Shown here: piece after piece, positions 1 to 8,633 of the stretch
Numbering within the stretch: the stretch's first letter is position 1
Layout of the letters: each line of letters begins with the position of its first letter
Assembly: GCA_023409995.1 (NCBI GenBank)
Contig: JAEYQN010000168.1
Location: 1 to 44,489, forward strand
From: Cyanobacteria bacterium OH_CBB_238
GTDB taxonomy: Bacteria > Cyanobacteriota > Vampirovibrionia > Gastranaerophilales > Gastranaerophilaceae
Length of the DNA stretch: 44,489 nt
Reading direction: 5' to 3'
Position numbers and translations under genes: made by a program
Notes under the pieces: model-generated
What the model saw: the letters and a program-made list of their open reading frames with translations, nothing else
Databases searched by the model: none
What the model was told of the DNA's origin: nothing

Positions 1-92
1 GTTGTATTGTATGAACTCGTTGCAGCGTTGGCTTGTAAGACAAAACAAGATATCAAACAACTAGCAACAATAGTAAAAAATATTTTCTTCAT
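1..92 (-). CDS. N-terminus of an exported protein (partial, runs off left edge)
   Basis: Reading leftward from an ATG at 92-90, the frame stays open to the window edge and gives 30 residues. They look like a classical Sec signal peptide: two lysines after the initiator Met, then a hydrophobic stretch (IFFTIVASCLISCFVLQ), then a small-residue cleavage context (ANA-A). The mature part would start at about residue 24. Only the leader is visible, so the function cannot be named. Cysteines at 12 and 16 lie inside the hydrophobic core rather than in a lipobox context, so I favour a secreted or periplasmic protein over a lipoprotein. Confidence 0.5.
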   Translation of the reverse strand, partial: MKKIFFTIVASCLISCFVLQANAATSSYNT

Positions 93-428
93 AACGCTTC
101 ATTCCCATTTTACTTATTAATATAATCATAACTTGGTAAAAATCAAGTTTTACAGAATCATTATATATAGTTTATAAAATATATTTCTAATTTAAATGCA
201 TTATAAAGTTGATTTTATACTCATTCATTAAAACTAAATAAGATGTAAAAAACAGCAAAATATTTCACTTATAACTTATAAAATTAATGTTTTTAATCTA
301 TTCTTGCCAAATATGCTCATTTAAAAGAATGAAAATTCTCCAATTTAGTATATTAATTTTTATTACATCTGTATAATATAATACATAGTTGTTGAGTAAC
401 TTATTTGTTAACGAGGAATTATAGATTT
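93..428. other. AT-rich intergenic region between divergent genes
   Basis: No open frame with coding character was seen here. The stretch is very AT-rich and separates the leftward exported-protein gene from the rightward regulator. Two overlapping TATAAT hexamers (372-377 and 377-382) lie about 47-57 bases before the regulator start and are its likely -10 region. No convincing -35 box, dyad or structured RNA was seen. Confidence 0.4.
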
Positions 429-659
429 ATGAAAATCAAAATTAAAGAAGCTGTAAAAATCAAAAAAGGTTGGAGTTTATACAAACTGGCCAAAGTTTTA
501 CAGTTACCACAGCAAACGGTTTACTCTTGGGCAAGCGGAAGAACACAACCTTCTTACGAAAACATGGATAGGCTGTGTGAAGCTCTTGGTTGCGCAATAT
601 CTGATTTATTTGAAGCAGAACCGGTACAACAAAAGTTAAATCTTATTGTAAATCAATAA
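429..659 (+). CDS. Small Xre/Cro-type helix-turn-helix DNA-binding protein
   Basis: A 76-residue protein made almost entirely of one HTH_3/Xre-like domain. The segment SLYKLAKVLQLPQQTVYSWA reads as helix 2, turn and recognition helix, and the GRTQPSYENMDRLCEALG segment follows the usual Cro pattern (single-domain regulators ending in a D-LFE motif). I place the start at the ATG at 429 because GAGG (413-416) lies upstream of it. An in-frame TTG at 405 would add eight residues but precedes that ribosome binding site. The gene stands alone and is convergent with gpsA, seven bases away. Target and ligand are unknown; antitoxin-like or phage-like roles are possible, but there is no toxin partner beside it. 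Confidence 0.75.
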   Translation: MKIKIKEAVKIKKGWSLYKLAKVLQLPQQTVYSWASGRTQPSYENMDRLCEALGCAISDLFEAEPVQQKLNLIVNQ

Positions 660-666
660 GCTCAAA

Positions 667-1677
667 TTAGCCTTTCAGATCGTACTGTTCTTCTTCTTTA
701 AGTTTTCTATTCATTAATTTATCTAAAACTTCTTCTGGCGTTATATCCGTATAAACCGCTTCGTATATTGCACTTGAAACAGGAGTTTCAATATTTAATT
801 TTTTCGAAAGTTCACAAACGGCTTTTGAAGTTTTAACACCTTCTGCAACTGATCCAAGTTCTGACAATATGTCATCTATTTTTTTACCTTTACCAAGCAT
901 TGAACCAACAGTATAATTCCTACTCATTGGACTTGAACAAGTTGCTATTAAATCACCCATTCCCGAAAGCCCATATAAAGTAGATGGATTAGCTCCAAGC
1001 GCAACACTAATTCTGACCATTTCTGCCATACCTCTGGTCAACAATGCACCCCTGCAATTATCGCCTAAGTTCATGGCGTCAGCAAAACCCGAAGAAATAG
1101 CTATTACATTTTTCAAACTGCCACCAAGTTCAACACCTATAACATCTGTATTTGTATACAATCTAAACTTGCTAGGCACAGTTAAAAGCTTTTGTGCAAG
1201 TTGCGCTGCATTGATGTCTTCACTTGCAACTGAAGCTGCTGTTGGTAGTCCCATAAGTACTTCTTTTGCCAATGTAGGACCAGATAAAACAACTAGCTTT
1301 GAATTAGGCAACTCTTCTTTTATAACTTCTGACATTCTCATCAAAGAAGGCAACTCTAGTCCTTTAGAGGTATTAACAATAACCTGATCATTTTTTAGCC
1401 CTGCCTTTTTTAGGTTTATACAAACGTCTCTTATTCCAGAAGTAGCAACCACAATCAAAATTATGTCTGCGTCTTTTATTGCTTCTTTAAGATTTGATGA
1501 GACTTGAACTTTATCTTTCAACTGCACAGAAAGTGGCTTGGTTGCTCTCTTGTTCCTTAGCAAATCTTCAGACAAATCACTTTCTCTGCCCCAAACAACT
1601 ACTTCATCAAAATTATCTGTTAATAACCATGCCAGGGTAAGCCCCCAACAACCAGCACCTAAAACTGTCAGTTTCAT
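667..1677 (-). CDS. gpsA: NAD(P)H-dependent glycerol-3-phosphate dehydrogenase GpsA
   Basis: Reduces dihydroxyacetone phosphate to sn-glycerol 3-phosphate, the backbone for phospholipid synthesis, in the cytoplasm. The 336-residue length is normal for the family. The N-terminal Rossmann loop is G7-A-G9-C-W-G12. The family signature SGPTLAKEV follows in the middle, and the helical C-terminal half has GVELGGSLKNV (with the catalytic lysine) and RGMAEMVR. A good ribosome site (AGGAGA) precedes the ATG. It is the last gene of the minus-strand wall/division unit, 46 bases after murE, so it is probably co-transcribed and links lipid precursor supply to envelope growth. The 3' end is seven bases from the convergent HTH gene, with no clear terminator between them. 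Confidence 0.96.
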   Translation of the reverse strand: MKLTVLGAGCWGLTLAWLLTDNFDEVVVWGRESDLSEDLLRNKRATKPLSVQLKDKVQVSSNLKEAIKDADIILIVVATSGIRDVCINLKKAGLKNDQVIVNTSKGLELPSLMRMSEVIKEELPNSKLVVLSGPTLAKEVLMGLPTAASVASEDINAAQLAQKLLTVPSKFRLYTNTDVIGVELGGSLKNVIAISSGFADAMNLGDNCRGALLTRGMAEMVRISVALGANPSTLYGLSGMGDLIATCSSPMSRNYTVGSMLGKGKKIDDILSELGSVAEGVKTSKAVCELSKKLNIETPVSSAIYEAVYTDITPEEVLDKLMNRKLKEEEQYDLKG

Positions 1678-1723
1678 ATTTAATCTCCTATAAAATTGGC
1701 GATTCCATTATTATAGAACAACA

Positions 1724-3187
1724 TTATACATTTGCAAAAACATTACGAGCTTCTTCTCTGTCATCAAAATGAATTGTTGTGTGTTGCAAAATTTGATAGT
1801 CTTCATGCCCTTTTCCTGCAATTACAATGACATCAGAAGGCTTCGATATATTTTTTAGAAATTTAATAGCTTCACCCCTGTCAGGTTCAACAAATATTCT
1901 TTGAGTATTAACAGATTTTATACCAGTCATTATATCTGAAATAATCAATTGAGGATCTTCACTTCTAGGGTTATCAGAAGTAACAATCAACTTATCTGCA
2001 AGTTCATCAGCTATTTTTCCCATTTTTGGCCTCTTTGTAGTATCTCTATCTCCACCGCAACCAAATAAACAAATCAAATTACTACCATCTGGAGTAATCT
2101 CCCGTGCTGCTTTTAATACATTTTCCAGTCCATCAGGAGTGTGGGCATAATCAACAATAACCAAAGGCTCTTTGTTAACAATTTCAAAACGCCCTGCAAC
2201 ACTTTGAGTTTTTTCTAATGCTCTGACACAGACATCAGGCTCGATACCCATAGCAGATCCTGCCGCAAACGCAGCAAGTGCATTATAAATACTAAACATA
2301 CCATTTAGCTGTAAATCTAAATTTATTTCGCTAGAGCCAAATACGAATTTACATTTTGCACCATGAACAGAGAACTCTATATCTTTAGCACTAATGTCTG
2401 CTTGATTTTTAACAGCATATGTAATAGTTTTCACCCCATTGGGAACAATTTCAAGGAATTTTTTTCCATACTCATCATCTAGGTTAATCACTGCAAAAGC
2501 ACCTTCTTCCAAATTTTTAAGTAATATAGCTTTTGACTCAAAATAATTGCCCATCGTAACGTGATAATCCAAGTGGTCTTGAGTAAGGTTAGTGATAACA
2601 GCACCTTTAAATAAACAACCGCCGACTCTGTTTTGTTCTAAGGCATGTGAACTTACTTCCATAGCAACATTTTCAATTCCAAGATCAAGAATTTTTTTCA
2701 AAGTAGCTTGTAGCTCAGGAGCTTGAGGAGTTGTATGTTTAGCATCTTTATAATCATCTATACTAGATAATTTATATCCTAATGTTCCTATTAAAGCGCA
2801 TCTATCATTATTTTCTTCAACAATCCGTTGAAGTAGATGAGTAACTGTAGTCTTGCCGTTTGTTCCTGTTATCCCAACTAAACTCAAGCTTTTAGAAGGG
2901 AATTCATAGAAACAAGAAGCCAAATCCGCAATAGAGTGTCTGGACGAGTTAACAATTACTTGAGGAATATTAACATCCAATTCTCTCTCACATAATATAG
3001 CATCCGCACCTCTTTCAACAGCTATTTTTGCATATTCATGACCATCTGAATGCTCGCCTTTCAAACATACAAAAATATCATTGCCTTTGGTCGTCTTTGA
3101 GTTATAAGAAATTCCTGTAACTTCGACATCTCTATAATTGATCAATTTATGACCCGGTATATATTTAAGAATTTCGCTTAAAAACAT
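1724..3187 (-). CDS. murE: UDP-N-acetylmuramoyl-L-alanyl-D-glutamate--2,6-diaminopimelate ligase MurE
   Basis: Adds the third amino acid to the peptidoglycan stem peptide using ATP. The 487 residues show the three Mur-ligase domains: an N-terminal UMT-binding domain (about 1-100), the central ATPase with the P-loop GTNGKTT at 108-114, and the C-terminal domain. The key discriminator DNPR at 405-408 is the meso-diaminopimelate-recognition motif, so the wall should contain meso-DAP rather than lysine. The lysine in FESKA (K219) is the expected carbamylated residue. An AGAGG ribosome site sits at the end of the upstream PBP gene, eight bases apart, indicating coupled translation. MurF and the other ligases are not in this window. 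Confidence 0.96.
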   Translation of the reverse strand: MFLSEILKYIPGHKLINYRDVEVTGISYNSKTTKGNDIFVCLKGEHSDGHEYAKIAVERGADAILCERELDVNIPQVIVNSSRHSIADLASCFYEFPSKSLSLVGITGTNGKTTVTHLLQRIVEENNDRCALIGTLGYKLSSIDDYKDAKHTTPQAPELQATLKKILDLGIENVAMEVSSHALEQNRVGGCLFKGAVITNLTQDHLDYHVTMGNYFESKAILLKNLEEGAFAVINLDDEYGKKFLEIVPNGVKTITYAVKNQADISAKDIEFSVHGAKCKFVFGSSEINLDLQLNGMFSIYNALAAFAAGSAMGIEPDVCVRALEKTQSVAGRFEIVNKEPLVIVDYAHTPDGLENVLKAAREITPDGSNLICLFGCGGDRDTTKRPKMGKIADELADKLIVTSDNPRSEDPQLIISDIMTGIKSVNTQRIFVEPDRGEAIKFLKNISKPSDVIVIAGKGHEDYQILQHTTIHFDDREEARNVFANV

Positions 3188-3195
3188 TCAAACCT

Positions 3196-4974
3196 CTATT
3201 CTATATCTTTACTTTTCACTTTAATCGGTGGGGTTTTATCTGGCGTTATATTTAATATTCTAGCAGTCTGCAAAGCAACCGCTCTAAATACAGGAGCAGC
3301 AACAGTACTTCCCCAAACGTCGCCACCTGAAGCAGAGTCAACAACTACGTATATCAACACCTGAGGATTTGTTGCAGGAAAATAACCAATTACTGAAGTA
3401 TATAACTTATTTGTATAGCCTCTTCCGTCTTCTTTTGTTTTCCTTGATGTACCGGTTTTTGCTGCTACTGTGTAGTGATCTAGCTTTGCCGGTGACTTAG
3501 AAAGTTCAATACTCTTTGCAAGAATTTGAGTAAGCGCATGAGCATTTTCTGGTGAAATAACTTGCACTCTCGAAATATTTTTTTCAGCTTCTTCAGTTGT
3601 GTATTTAATAACATGAGGAGTCACTCTCACACCATCATTAGCTATAGCAGAAGCGGCTGAAGCCATTTGAATTGCAGTAACAGACGCACCATAACCATAT
3701 CCCATTGTGGCTTTTCTTGATTTATCCCATGTAGAGAAATGGGGCAAGATACCGCTTGATTCTCCAGGCAAATCAATGTCTGTTTTATGCCCAATGCCAA
3801 AACGAGAGAGTACATCATAGAACTCCTTGGACGTCATTGTCATCGCAATCTTTACGCTACCCACATTACTTGAATGCTCTAAGAGATAATAAAGATCAAT
3901 CCATCCGGGATAAGGTTTTTTATTATAATCATAATTTGAGATTGGCCAACCACCAATCTCCAGTTTTCCTGTGTCCAGAATTTTTGTAGTAGGAGAAATC
4001 CGTTGATTTTCCAAAGCCGAAGCTATTGTAAGAATTTTAAACGTAGACCCTGGAGGATAAACATCCGTCAAAGACCAATTTTTCAGCTGCAAAGCAGTTG
4101 CATGTTTATAATCATTAGGATTGTAATTAGGGTATACTGAATAAGCATATATTTCACCATTTCGTGGATTCATAACAATAATTGCACCACGAAGTGCTTT
4201 TCTTGCTTTTATCATTTTTGACAGCTCAGCTTCACAAGTATGTTGAATTGCAGAATCTATTGTAAGAGTAACAGTTTCGCCTTTCAAGGGCGCTGTTGTC
4301 ATTGCAGGATCTGTCATAACATCATAGATAATATCCCCGCTGGGTGTTTTTTCTATATTAACCTTTTTATCAACTCGTTCTAGCTTATCTTTTGCAATCA
4401 ACTCAATTCCTGATGAAATATCCGCATCGGCATTAAAAAAACCCAGAATGTGTGCTGCCATTCTGTCCTGAGGATACACTCTTTCATTTCGTTTGTCTAA
4501 ACTTATCTCCCTAAGTTCAAGACTCTGGATTTTTTCAGCAGTTACTCTACTTACATCTTTTTTTAGCAGGATAATACTTTGACTTCGTGATATATTTCTA
4601 TCCAGAGCTGAAACACTTATTCCAAGATAAGGGGAAAGAATTTCTGCCAATTCTCTTGGCGTATGGTCAAAATATTCCTTATGGGCATATATATTATAAG
4701 ACGTCTGATCTGAAGCAAGCTTAATCCCATTTCTATCAAGAATAGAACCTCTCATTACAAAACTTTTTGCGCTGCGTTGTCTTTTTGCCTTTTTGCGATA
4801 ATGTTTTATATCAATAATTTGGATACAGAACAAATAACAAACAAGTAAGAAACAGAATATAAATGCTACTGACTGCCAAAATCTAAGCTGTTTGTCAAAA
4901 GCTTTAAATTTTTCTTTTTCCGACTCACTAATCATTCTGTAACTTGAATTCTTCCAGTTCAAAGTATTTACCAC
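3196..4974 (-). CDS. ftsI: Penicillin-binding protein 2 / FtsI-type peptidoglycan transpeptidase
   Basis: A class B PBP that cross-links peptidoglycan, here almost certainly at the septum because of its place between an ftsL-like gene and murE. The order is a short cytoplasmic tail, one membrane anchor (about 34-54), a PBP-dimer domain (about 70-220), then the transpeptidase. The three active-site motifs are intact: S310-T-F-K313, S368-S-N370 and K506-T-G508. The start is uncertain. The open frame begins with GTG at 4974, where an AAGAG lies only one base away; an in-frame ATG at 4935 would remove 13 residues without touching the anchor. The name ftsI rests on motifs plus context; an elongation-type PBP2 is less likely. 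Confidence 0.9.
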   Translation of the reverse strand: MVNTLNWKNSSYRMISESEKEKFKAFDKQLRFWQSVAFIFCFLLVCYLFCIQIIDIKHYRKKAKRQRSAKSFVMRGSILDRNGIKLASDQTSYNIYAHKEYFDHTPRELAEILSPYLGISVSALDRNISRSQSIILLKKDVSRVTAEKIQSLELREISLDKRNERVYPQDRMAAHILGFFNADADISSGIELIAKDKLERVDKKVNIEKTPSGDIIYDVMTDPAMTTAPLKGETVTLTIDSAIQHTCEAELSKMIKARKALRGAIIVMNPRNGEIYAYSVYPNYNPNDYKHATALQLKNWSLTDVYPPGSTFKILTIASALENQRISPTTKILDTGKLEIGGWPISNYDYNKKPYPGWIDLYYLLEHSSNVGSVKIAMTMTSKEFYDVLSRFGIGHKTDIDLPGESSGILPHFSTWDKSRKATMGYGYGASVTAIQMASAASAIANDGVRVTPHVIKYTTEEAEKNISRVQVISPENAHALTQILAKSIELSKSPAKLDHYTVAAKTGTSRKTKEDGRGYTNKLYTSVIGYFPATNPQVLIYVVVDSASGGDVWGSTVAAPVFRAVALQTARILNITPDKTPPIKVKSKDIE

Positions 4975-5070
4975 GCTCTTAAAATGAGTATAACGAATCT
5001 AAAAACCTGCCCAACAACCTCAGAATTACACAATCTCTAGATGATACAACTTAGTAAATAAAATTAAGAA

Positions 5071-5523
5071 TCAGTATCCGATAGACCATCTGTAAGCATT
5101 GCTTTCATCAGTAGGTGAAGGCATTGCAACTTGGTTAACTGAAACTGCCGCAGGAACTTCCATAACTTGCTTTGCTGTATTTAAAATATTTCTGCGCCTA
5201 ACCATTTGATCAACATTATTATATGAATGCAAATTGTCTAATTTATTTTGCAATTCCACATTTTCATTGTTTAACTTAGTTGTTTCTCTGCCGAGTGTAT
5301 TTAAAGTCATTTCGCTTGAAGTAACAAAATAATAGCTAACTAGTGAAACAAAAATCAATGCCGTAAGTAAAATGCAAAGAGTTCTGTTTATTCTTGAAAT
5401 AGCTAACTCATTATACGTTTTGTGAGGAAAATAACCATAGATAATAGGATCAGTATGCTTGGCATTGCGCTCATTTTGTACCTTAATAGGCGTATTTCCT
5501 ATTGTGATTCTACTCAACGACAT
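5071..5523 (-). CDS. ftsL: FtsL-like bitopic division protein
   Basis: A 150-residue protein with a basic cytoplasmic N-terminus of about 48 residues, one transmembrane helix (about 49-68) and a heptad-like coiled coil (about 70-100) rich in Leu/Asn/Glu. This is the architecture of FtsL/DivIC proteins, which scaffold septal wall synthesis. Sequence alone would not identify such a fast-evolving protein; the position between rsmH and the PBP gene does. The last 40 residues are a low-complexity tail. The AAGGAG ribosome site touches the ATG at 5523 directly, so the TTG at 5517, six bases downstream of it, may be the real initiator. The 96 bases before the PBP gene hold no recognisable gene. Confidence 0.7.
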   Translation of the reverse strand: MSLSRITIGNTPIKVQNERNAKHTDPIIYGYFPHKTYNELAISRINRTLCILLTALIFVSLVSYYFVTSSEMTLNTLGRETTKLNNENVELQNKLDNLHSYNNVDQMVRRRNILNTAKQVMEVPAAVSVNQVAMPSPTDESNAYRWSIGY

Positions 5524-5534
5524 CTCCTTGAAAA

Positions 5535-6464
5535 CTATATGCGTTTTGCTATTCTTAACTTTGCCGATCTCGACGGCGGATTTTTAGCTACTTCTTCTTT
5601 ACTAGCTACTACAGGTTTCTTTGTAACCACCTCTAATAAGGGAGGTGGGCAATGACAAATTGCCTGACTTGGTTCACAATTACACTTACTAGAATAATAT
5701 TTAAAAAAATGTTTAACTATCCGATCTTCTAACGAGTGGAATGTAACCACTGATAGTATAGCACCAAAAGACAATAATGTAAGCAAGTCTGTCAAAGTAT
5801 TTTTTATATTTCTTAACTCGTCATTAACCTCAATACGTATAGCCTGAAAGACCCTAGTTGATGGGTGTATATTAGATTTAATTTTTGGGGTTGCACTGAT
5901 AATAAGATCTGAGAGTTCTTTTGTTGTCTTAATGCAATGTTGATGCCTAGTTTCAACAATTTTTCTTGCAATTCTTTTAGAAAATCTTTCTTCTCCATAT
6001 TCACTAAAGATCCTTACCAAGTCAGCCTCTGAGTACTCATTAACTACGTCATACGCCGTAAAATCTGCATTTTGGTTAAATCGCATATCTAAAGCTGCAT
6101 CTTTTTGAAAGCTAAAACCTCTTGTCTCAGAGGTAAGTTGAGGATATGAAGCCCCTAGATCAAAAACAACACCGCCACTTATTTCTTTTATATTATTTTT
6201 ATCTAAATAATTCTTAATATTTGTATAGGAATCTTGAACAATTGTTAAATTTGAGTAATCTGATAAGCGTTTTTTGGACGCATTTATTGCGTCAATATCA
6301 ACATCAAAAGAAATAAGACGACCTGAAGGCTGAATTCTCTTAAGAATTAATTCACTATAACCACCGCCACCCAGCGTAGCATCAATATATAATTTTCCAT
6401 CGGCACAATCTAAAGCATTTACGGCTTCATTTGCCATAACAGGGTAGTGATTAAATTCCCCCAT
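5535..6464 (-). CDS. rsmH: 16S rRNA (cytosine-1402-N4)-methyltransferase RsmH (MraW)
   Basis: Methylates N4 of C1402 in the decoding centre of 16S rRNA using S-adenosylmethionine. About 309 residues, the usual size. The family N-terminus HYPVM is followed by the SAM-binding loop DATLGGGGYSE. Further family blocks are LGASYPQLT, RGFSFQKDAALDMR (the LDMRM-type region) and VTFHSLEDRIVK near the C-terminus. I choose the ATG at 6464 over the GTG one codon earlier because of an AGAG site at the end of prfA. It is five bases after prfA and 11 before the ftsL-like gene, as in the conserved mraW-ftsL-ftsI order; mraZ is missing upstream. Confidence 0.95.
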   Translation of the reverse strand: MGEFNHYPVMANEAVNALDCADGKLYIDATLGGGGYSELILKRIQPSGRLISFDVDIDAINASKKRLSDYSNLTIVQDSYTNIKNYLDKNNIKEISGGVVFDLGASYPQLTSETRGFSFQKDAALDMRFNQNADFTAYDVVNEYSEADLVRIFSEYGEERFSKRIARKIVETRHQHCIKTTKELSDLIISATPKIKSNIHPSTRVFQAIRIEVNDELRNIKNTLTDLLTLLSFGAILSVVTFHSLEDRIVKHFFKYYSSKCNCEPSQAICHCPPPLLEVVTKKPVVASKEEVAKNPPSRSAKLRIAKRI

Positions 6465-6469
6465 CACAA

Positions 6470-7552
6470 TTACTCTACTTCAGCTAATTTTTCGAGTTTA
6501 AGCTTTTGATCGTGCTCAACCAAGAATTTTAACAGTTCATCCAATTCACCATCAATTGCAGTCCAAACATTCAAATTTTGCCCAATTCTATGGTCCGTTA
6601 ATCTACCTTGAGGAAAATTATATGTTCTTATTCTTTCACTTCGATCTCCTGTTCCAACTTGAGAACGTCTTAAGTCAGTTATTTCTTTCATCTGCTTTTG
6701 AACCTCTAAATCATACAATTTAGCCTTCAAAATTTGCATTGCTCTCTCTTTATTTTGCAACTGAGAGCGCTCCTCTGTACAAAAAATCATTATGCCAGTT
6801 GGCTTATGGAACAATCTCGCAGCTGTTTCAACTTTATTTACATTTTGACCACCAGCTCCACCTGAACGAGCTGTACTCATTTCAATATCATTGGGGTTAA
6901 TTTCAACCTCAACATCATCAACCTCAGGCATAACAGCCACAGTAGCCGTAGAAGTATGAACTCTTCCTTGAGACTCAGTTGCGGGAACCCTCTGAACTCT
7001 GTGAACACCAGACTCATACTTAAGCTTGCTATATATACTGTCACCTTTTATGGAAATAATAACTTCAGAAACACCACCAGCTTCGCATTCTGTTTTGCTC
7101 AAAATCTCCGTTTTCCAGCCCTGCTTATCAGCGAATCTCAAATACATTCTCATCAAATCCCCTGCAAAGATATTGGCCTCATCACCACCTGCAGAACCTC
7201 TGATTTCAAGCATTATATCTTTATCATCCATTGGATCACGAGGAAGAAGAAGAACTTTCATCCTTTCTTCATATTCAATTATTTTTCTATCATTTTCTTC
7301 GATCTCAGCATTTAAGAAGTCTTTCATTGATTGATCCGACTCACCCCTTAAAAGCTCTTGAGCTTCTTTTACAGCCTCATCTGCAGCTTTCCAAGAATGG
7401 TAAACTTCAACTGTTTCTTCCATAGCTTTTCTTTGCTTGGAAAGATCTCTAAATTTATTATAATCCTGAATAATTTCTGGATTGCTCAAAGTTTGCCCAA
7501 GCTCAACGTATTTTTCTTCAATCTTGAGAATTTTATCTAACATATCTTTCAT
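6470..7552 (-). CDS. prfA: Peptide chain release factor 1
   Basis: Recognises UAA and UAG stop codons and triggers peptide release on the ribosome. The 360 residues fit RF1. The codon-reading tripeptide P190-A-T192 is the RF1 type (RF2 has SPF), and the catalytic G-G-Q lies at 234-236 within [15 protein letters not shown]. The N-terminal helical domain and the long middle domain are present. The start overlaps the thyX stop in an ATGA junction (7549-7552), a sign of translational coupling. In this window it heads the rsmH-ftsL-ftsI-murE series, so termination and division genes appear to share a transcript. Confidence 0.97.
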   Translation of the reverse strand: MKDMLDKILKIEEKYVELGQTLSNPEIIQDYNKFRDLSKQRKAMEETVEVYHSWKAADEAVKEAQELLRGESDQSMKDFLNAEIEENDRKIIEYEERMKVLLLPRDPMDDKDIMLEIRGSAGGDEANIFAGDLMRMYLRFADKQGWKTEILSKTECEAGGVSEVIISIKGDSIYSKLKYESGVHRVQRVPATESQGRVHTSTATVAVMPEVDDVEVEINPNDIEMSTARSGGAGGQNVNKVETAARLFHKPTGIMIFCTEERSQLQNKERAMQILKAKLYDLEVQKQMKEITDLRRSQVGTGDRSERIRTYNFPQGRLTDHRIGQNLNVWTAIDGELDELLKFLVEHDQKLKLEKLAEVE

Positions 7553-8256
7553 AAAATTGCTTCCTTAACAGGCTTTCTACCACAAGACTTATCCTCATCA
7601 CAATATCCGAGTCTCTCACATTTAGGTACCAGATACTCTGCGAGCCAAGGCTCCTGTTGAACTAATTCTTTACACATATTTTTTACAAGTATTCTTATCT
7701 CTGTCTGAGAACGCATGCACAATCTCAAATTTGAAAGGTGTATAAGTTCACGCAAATTCAAACTTGCCACCATAGATGTTGATGTTGCATTGGGCAATAT
7801 AAATCTTGCATCCTCCGCAGGAATACCTGCACCAACTAATTCTTGATAAAAATCAGACACCTTTGACATAAATTCATCATATTTTTGAACTAGTTCTGAA
7901 TCTTTCTCAATAGTTGGAGGCACAATATAATCAAATTGACCTTTTTCTTTAACATATCTTTGAGATTTTTGAGAAAATGACATATGACGATGTCTAACTA
8001 GTTGGTGCGAACATGCTCTTGATATGTTGTTTATAGCAAAGCTAACCTGAATATGTTCAATAGTACTGAAATGCCCAGATGAAATAACTCTGGTTATAAG
8101 CCTCAGCATTTTTTCTTTATCTTGGGCTGAATCGCTTTCTACAATATTCAGAGGAGAATCAGCACTATAGCAAGTTCTACATGCTGTATACACAGTACGC
8201 AACATGTTTTCAGGCTTAGAAATTAACATTACTTCCACTTTTTTGCTATTTGACAT
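7549..8256 (-). CDS. thyX: Flavin-dependent thymidylate synthase ThyX
   Basis: Makes dTMP from dUMP using methylenetetrahydrofolate and reduced FAD, replacing the classical ThyA. The 235-residue protein carries the ThyX signature R-H-R-x7-S at residues 88-98 ([11 protein letters not shown], followed by QRY), which binds FAD and dUMP. The C-terminal stretch [14 protein letters not shown] and the Q-E-I/R region also match. I place the start at the ATG at 8256; the track-length frame has a TTG one codon earlier, but the AGGGA site is well spaced for the ATG. It is separated from rpmE by two hairpins and overlaps prfA by four bases. No thyA gene is visible here. Confidence 0.95.
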   Translation of the reverse strand: MSNSKKVEVMLISKPENMLRTVYTACRTCYSADSPLNIVESDSAQDKEKMLRLITRVISSGHFSTIEHIQVSFAINNISRACSHQLVRHRHMSFSQKSQRYVKEKGQFDYIVPPTIEKDSELVQKYDEFMSKVSDFYQELVGAGIPAEDARFILPNATSTSMVASLNLRELIHLSNLRLCMRSQTEIRILVKNMCKELVQQEPWLAEYLVPKCERLGYCDEDKSCGRKPVKEAIL

Positions 8257-8283
8257 CAAAAATCCCTTTATTTAATACAAATA

Positions 8284-8298
8284 CCCGCTTATTGCGGG
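8284..8298 (-). terminator. Short GC-rich hairpin upstream of thyX (second terminator or attenuator)
   Basis: CCCGC (8284-8288) pairs with GCGGG (8294-8298) across a five-base loop; on the minus strand a T-rich stretch (TATTTGTATT) follows. It sits between the stronger rpmE hairpin and thyX, so it may be a back-up terminator or a thyX leader structure. Confidence 0.4.
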
Positions 8299-8310
8299 CA
8301 TATTTCAAAA

Positions 8311-8335
8311 GAGTTATGTAATAAATACATAACTC
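8311..8335 (-). terminator. Rho-independent-type terminator after rpmE
   Basis: A perfect 10-base stem (8311-8320 with 8326-8335) and five-base loop lie eight bases beyond the rpmE stop; on the minus strand the stem is followed by TTTT. The stem is AT-rich, so strength is uncertain and read-through to thyX is possible. Confidence 0.6.
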
Positions 8336-8343
8336 GTAAAAAG

Positions 8344-8550
8344 CTACTTTTTGTCTTGTTGATAACGTTTTTTGAATTTCTCGATACGGCCTTCTGTATC
8401 CATAATTTTTTGAGTTCCAGTATAGAATGGGTGACAGTTGTTACAAATTTCAACTGTGATTTCATCTAAAACTGAACCTGTTTCTATTTCGTTACCACAA
8501 ACACATTTTATAGTTGTTTTTTTATAATCTGGGTGAATGTCTTTTTTCAT
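8344..8550 (-). CDS. rpmE: 50S ribosomal protein bL31
   Basis: A 68-residue ribosomal protein beginning [10 protein letters not shown], the typical bL31 opening. It is the zinc-binding (C+) form, with cysteines at 16, 18, 36 and 39 (CVC and CNNC), which implies zinc-dependent folding and no need for a Zur-controlled C- paralogue under zinc-replete conditions. The longer in-frame start at 8571 is rejected: the ATG at 8550 has a GAGG/AGG-rich leader and matches the family N-terminus. A strong promoter (8592-8620) and the hairpin after the gene suggest largely monocistronic expression. Confidence 0.95.
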   Translation of the reverse strand: MKKDIHPDYKKTTIKCVCGNEIETGSVLDEITVEICNNCHPFYTGTQKIMDTEGRIEKFKKRYQQDKK

Positions 8551-8591
8551 ATACCTAACCTCTGTTCTCATTCTATATTTAACTAGTTAAT

Positions 8592-8620
8592 ATTATATAT
8601 AGCTAAAAATTTTATATCAA
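8592..8620 (-). promoter_or_regulatory. Sigma70-type promoter of rpmE
   Basis: On the minus strand, TTGATA (8620-8615), a 17-base spacer and TATAAT (8597-8592). This is the most canonical promoter in the window, and transcription would start about 35 bases before the rpmE ATG. Confidence 0.75.
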
Positions 8621-8633
8621 GTAAATTTTTCTA

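Noticed and set aside
1073..1387. A plus-strand frame inside gpsA
   Set aside because: A shadow of a conserved enzyme gene on the other strand.
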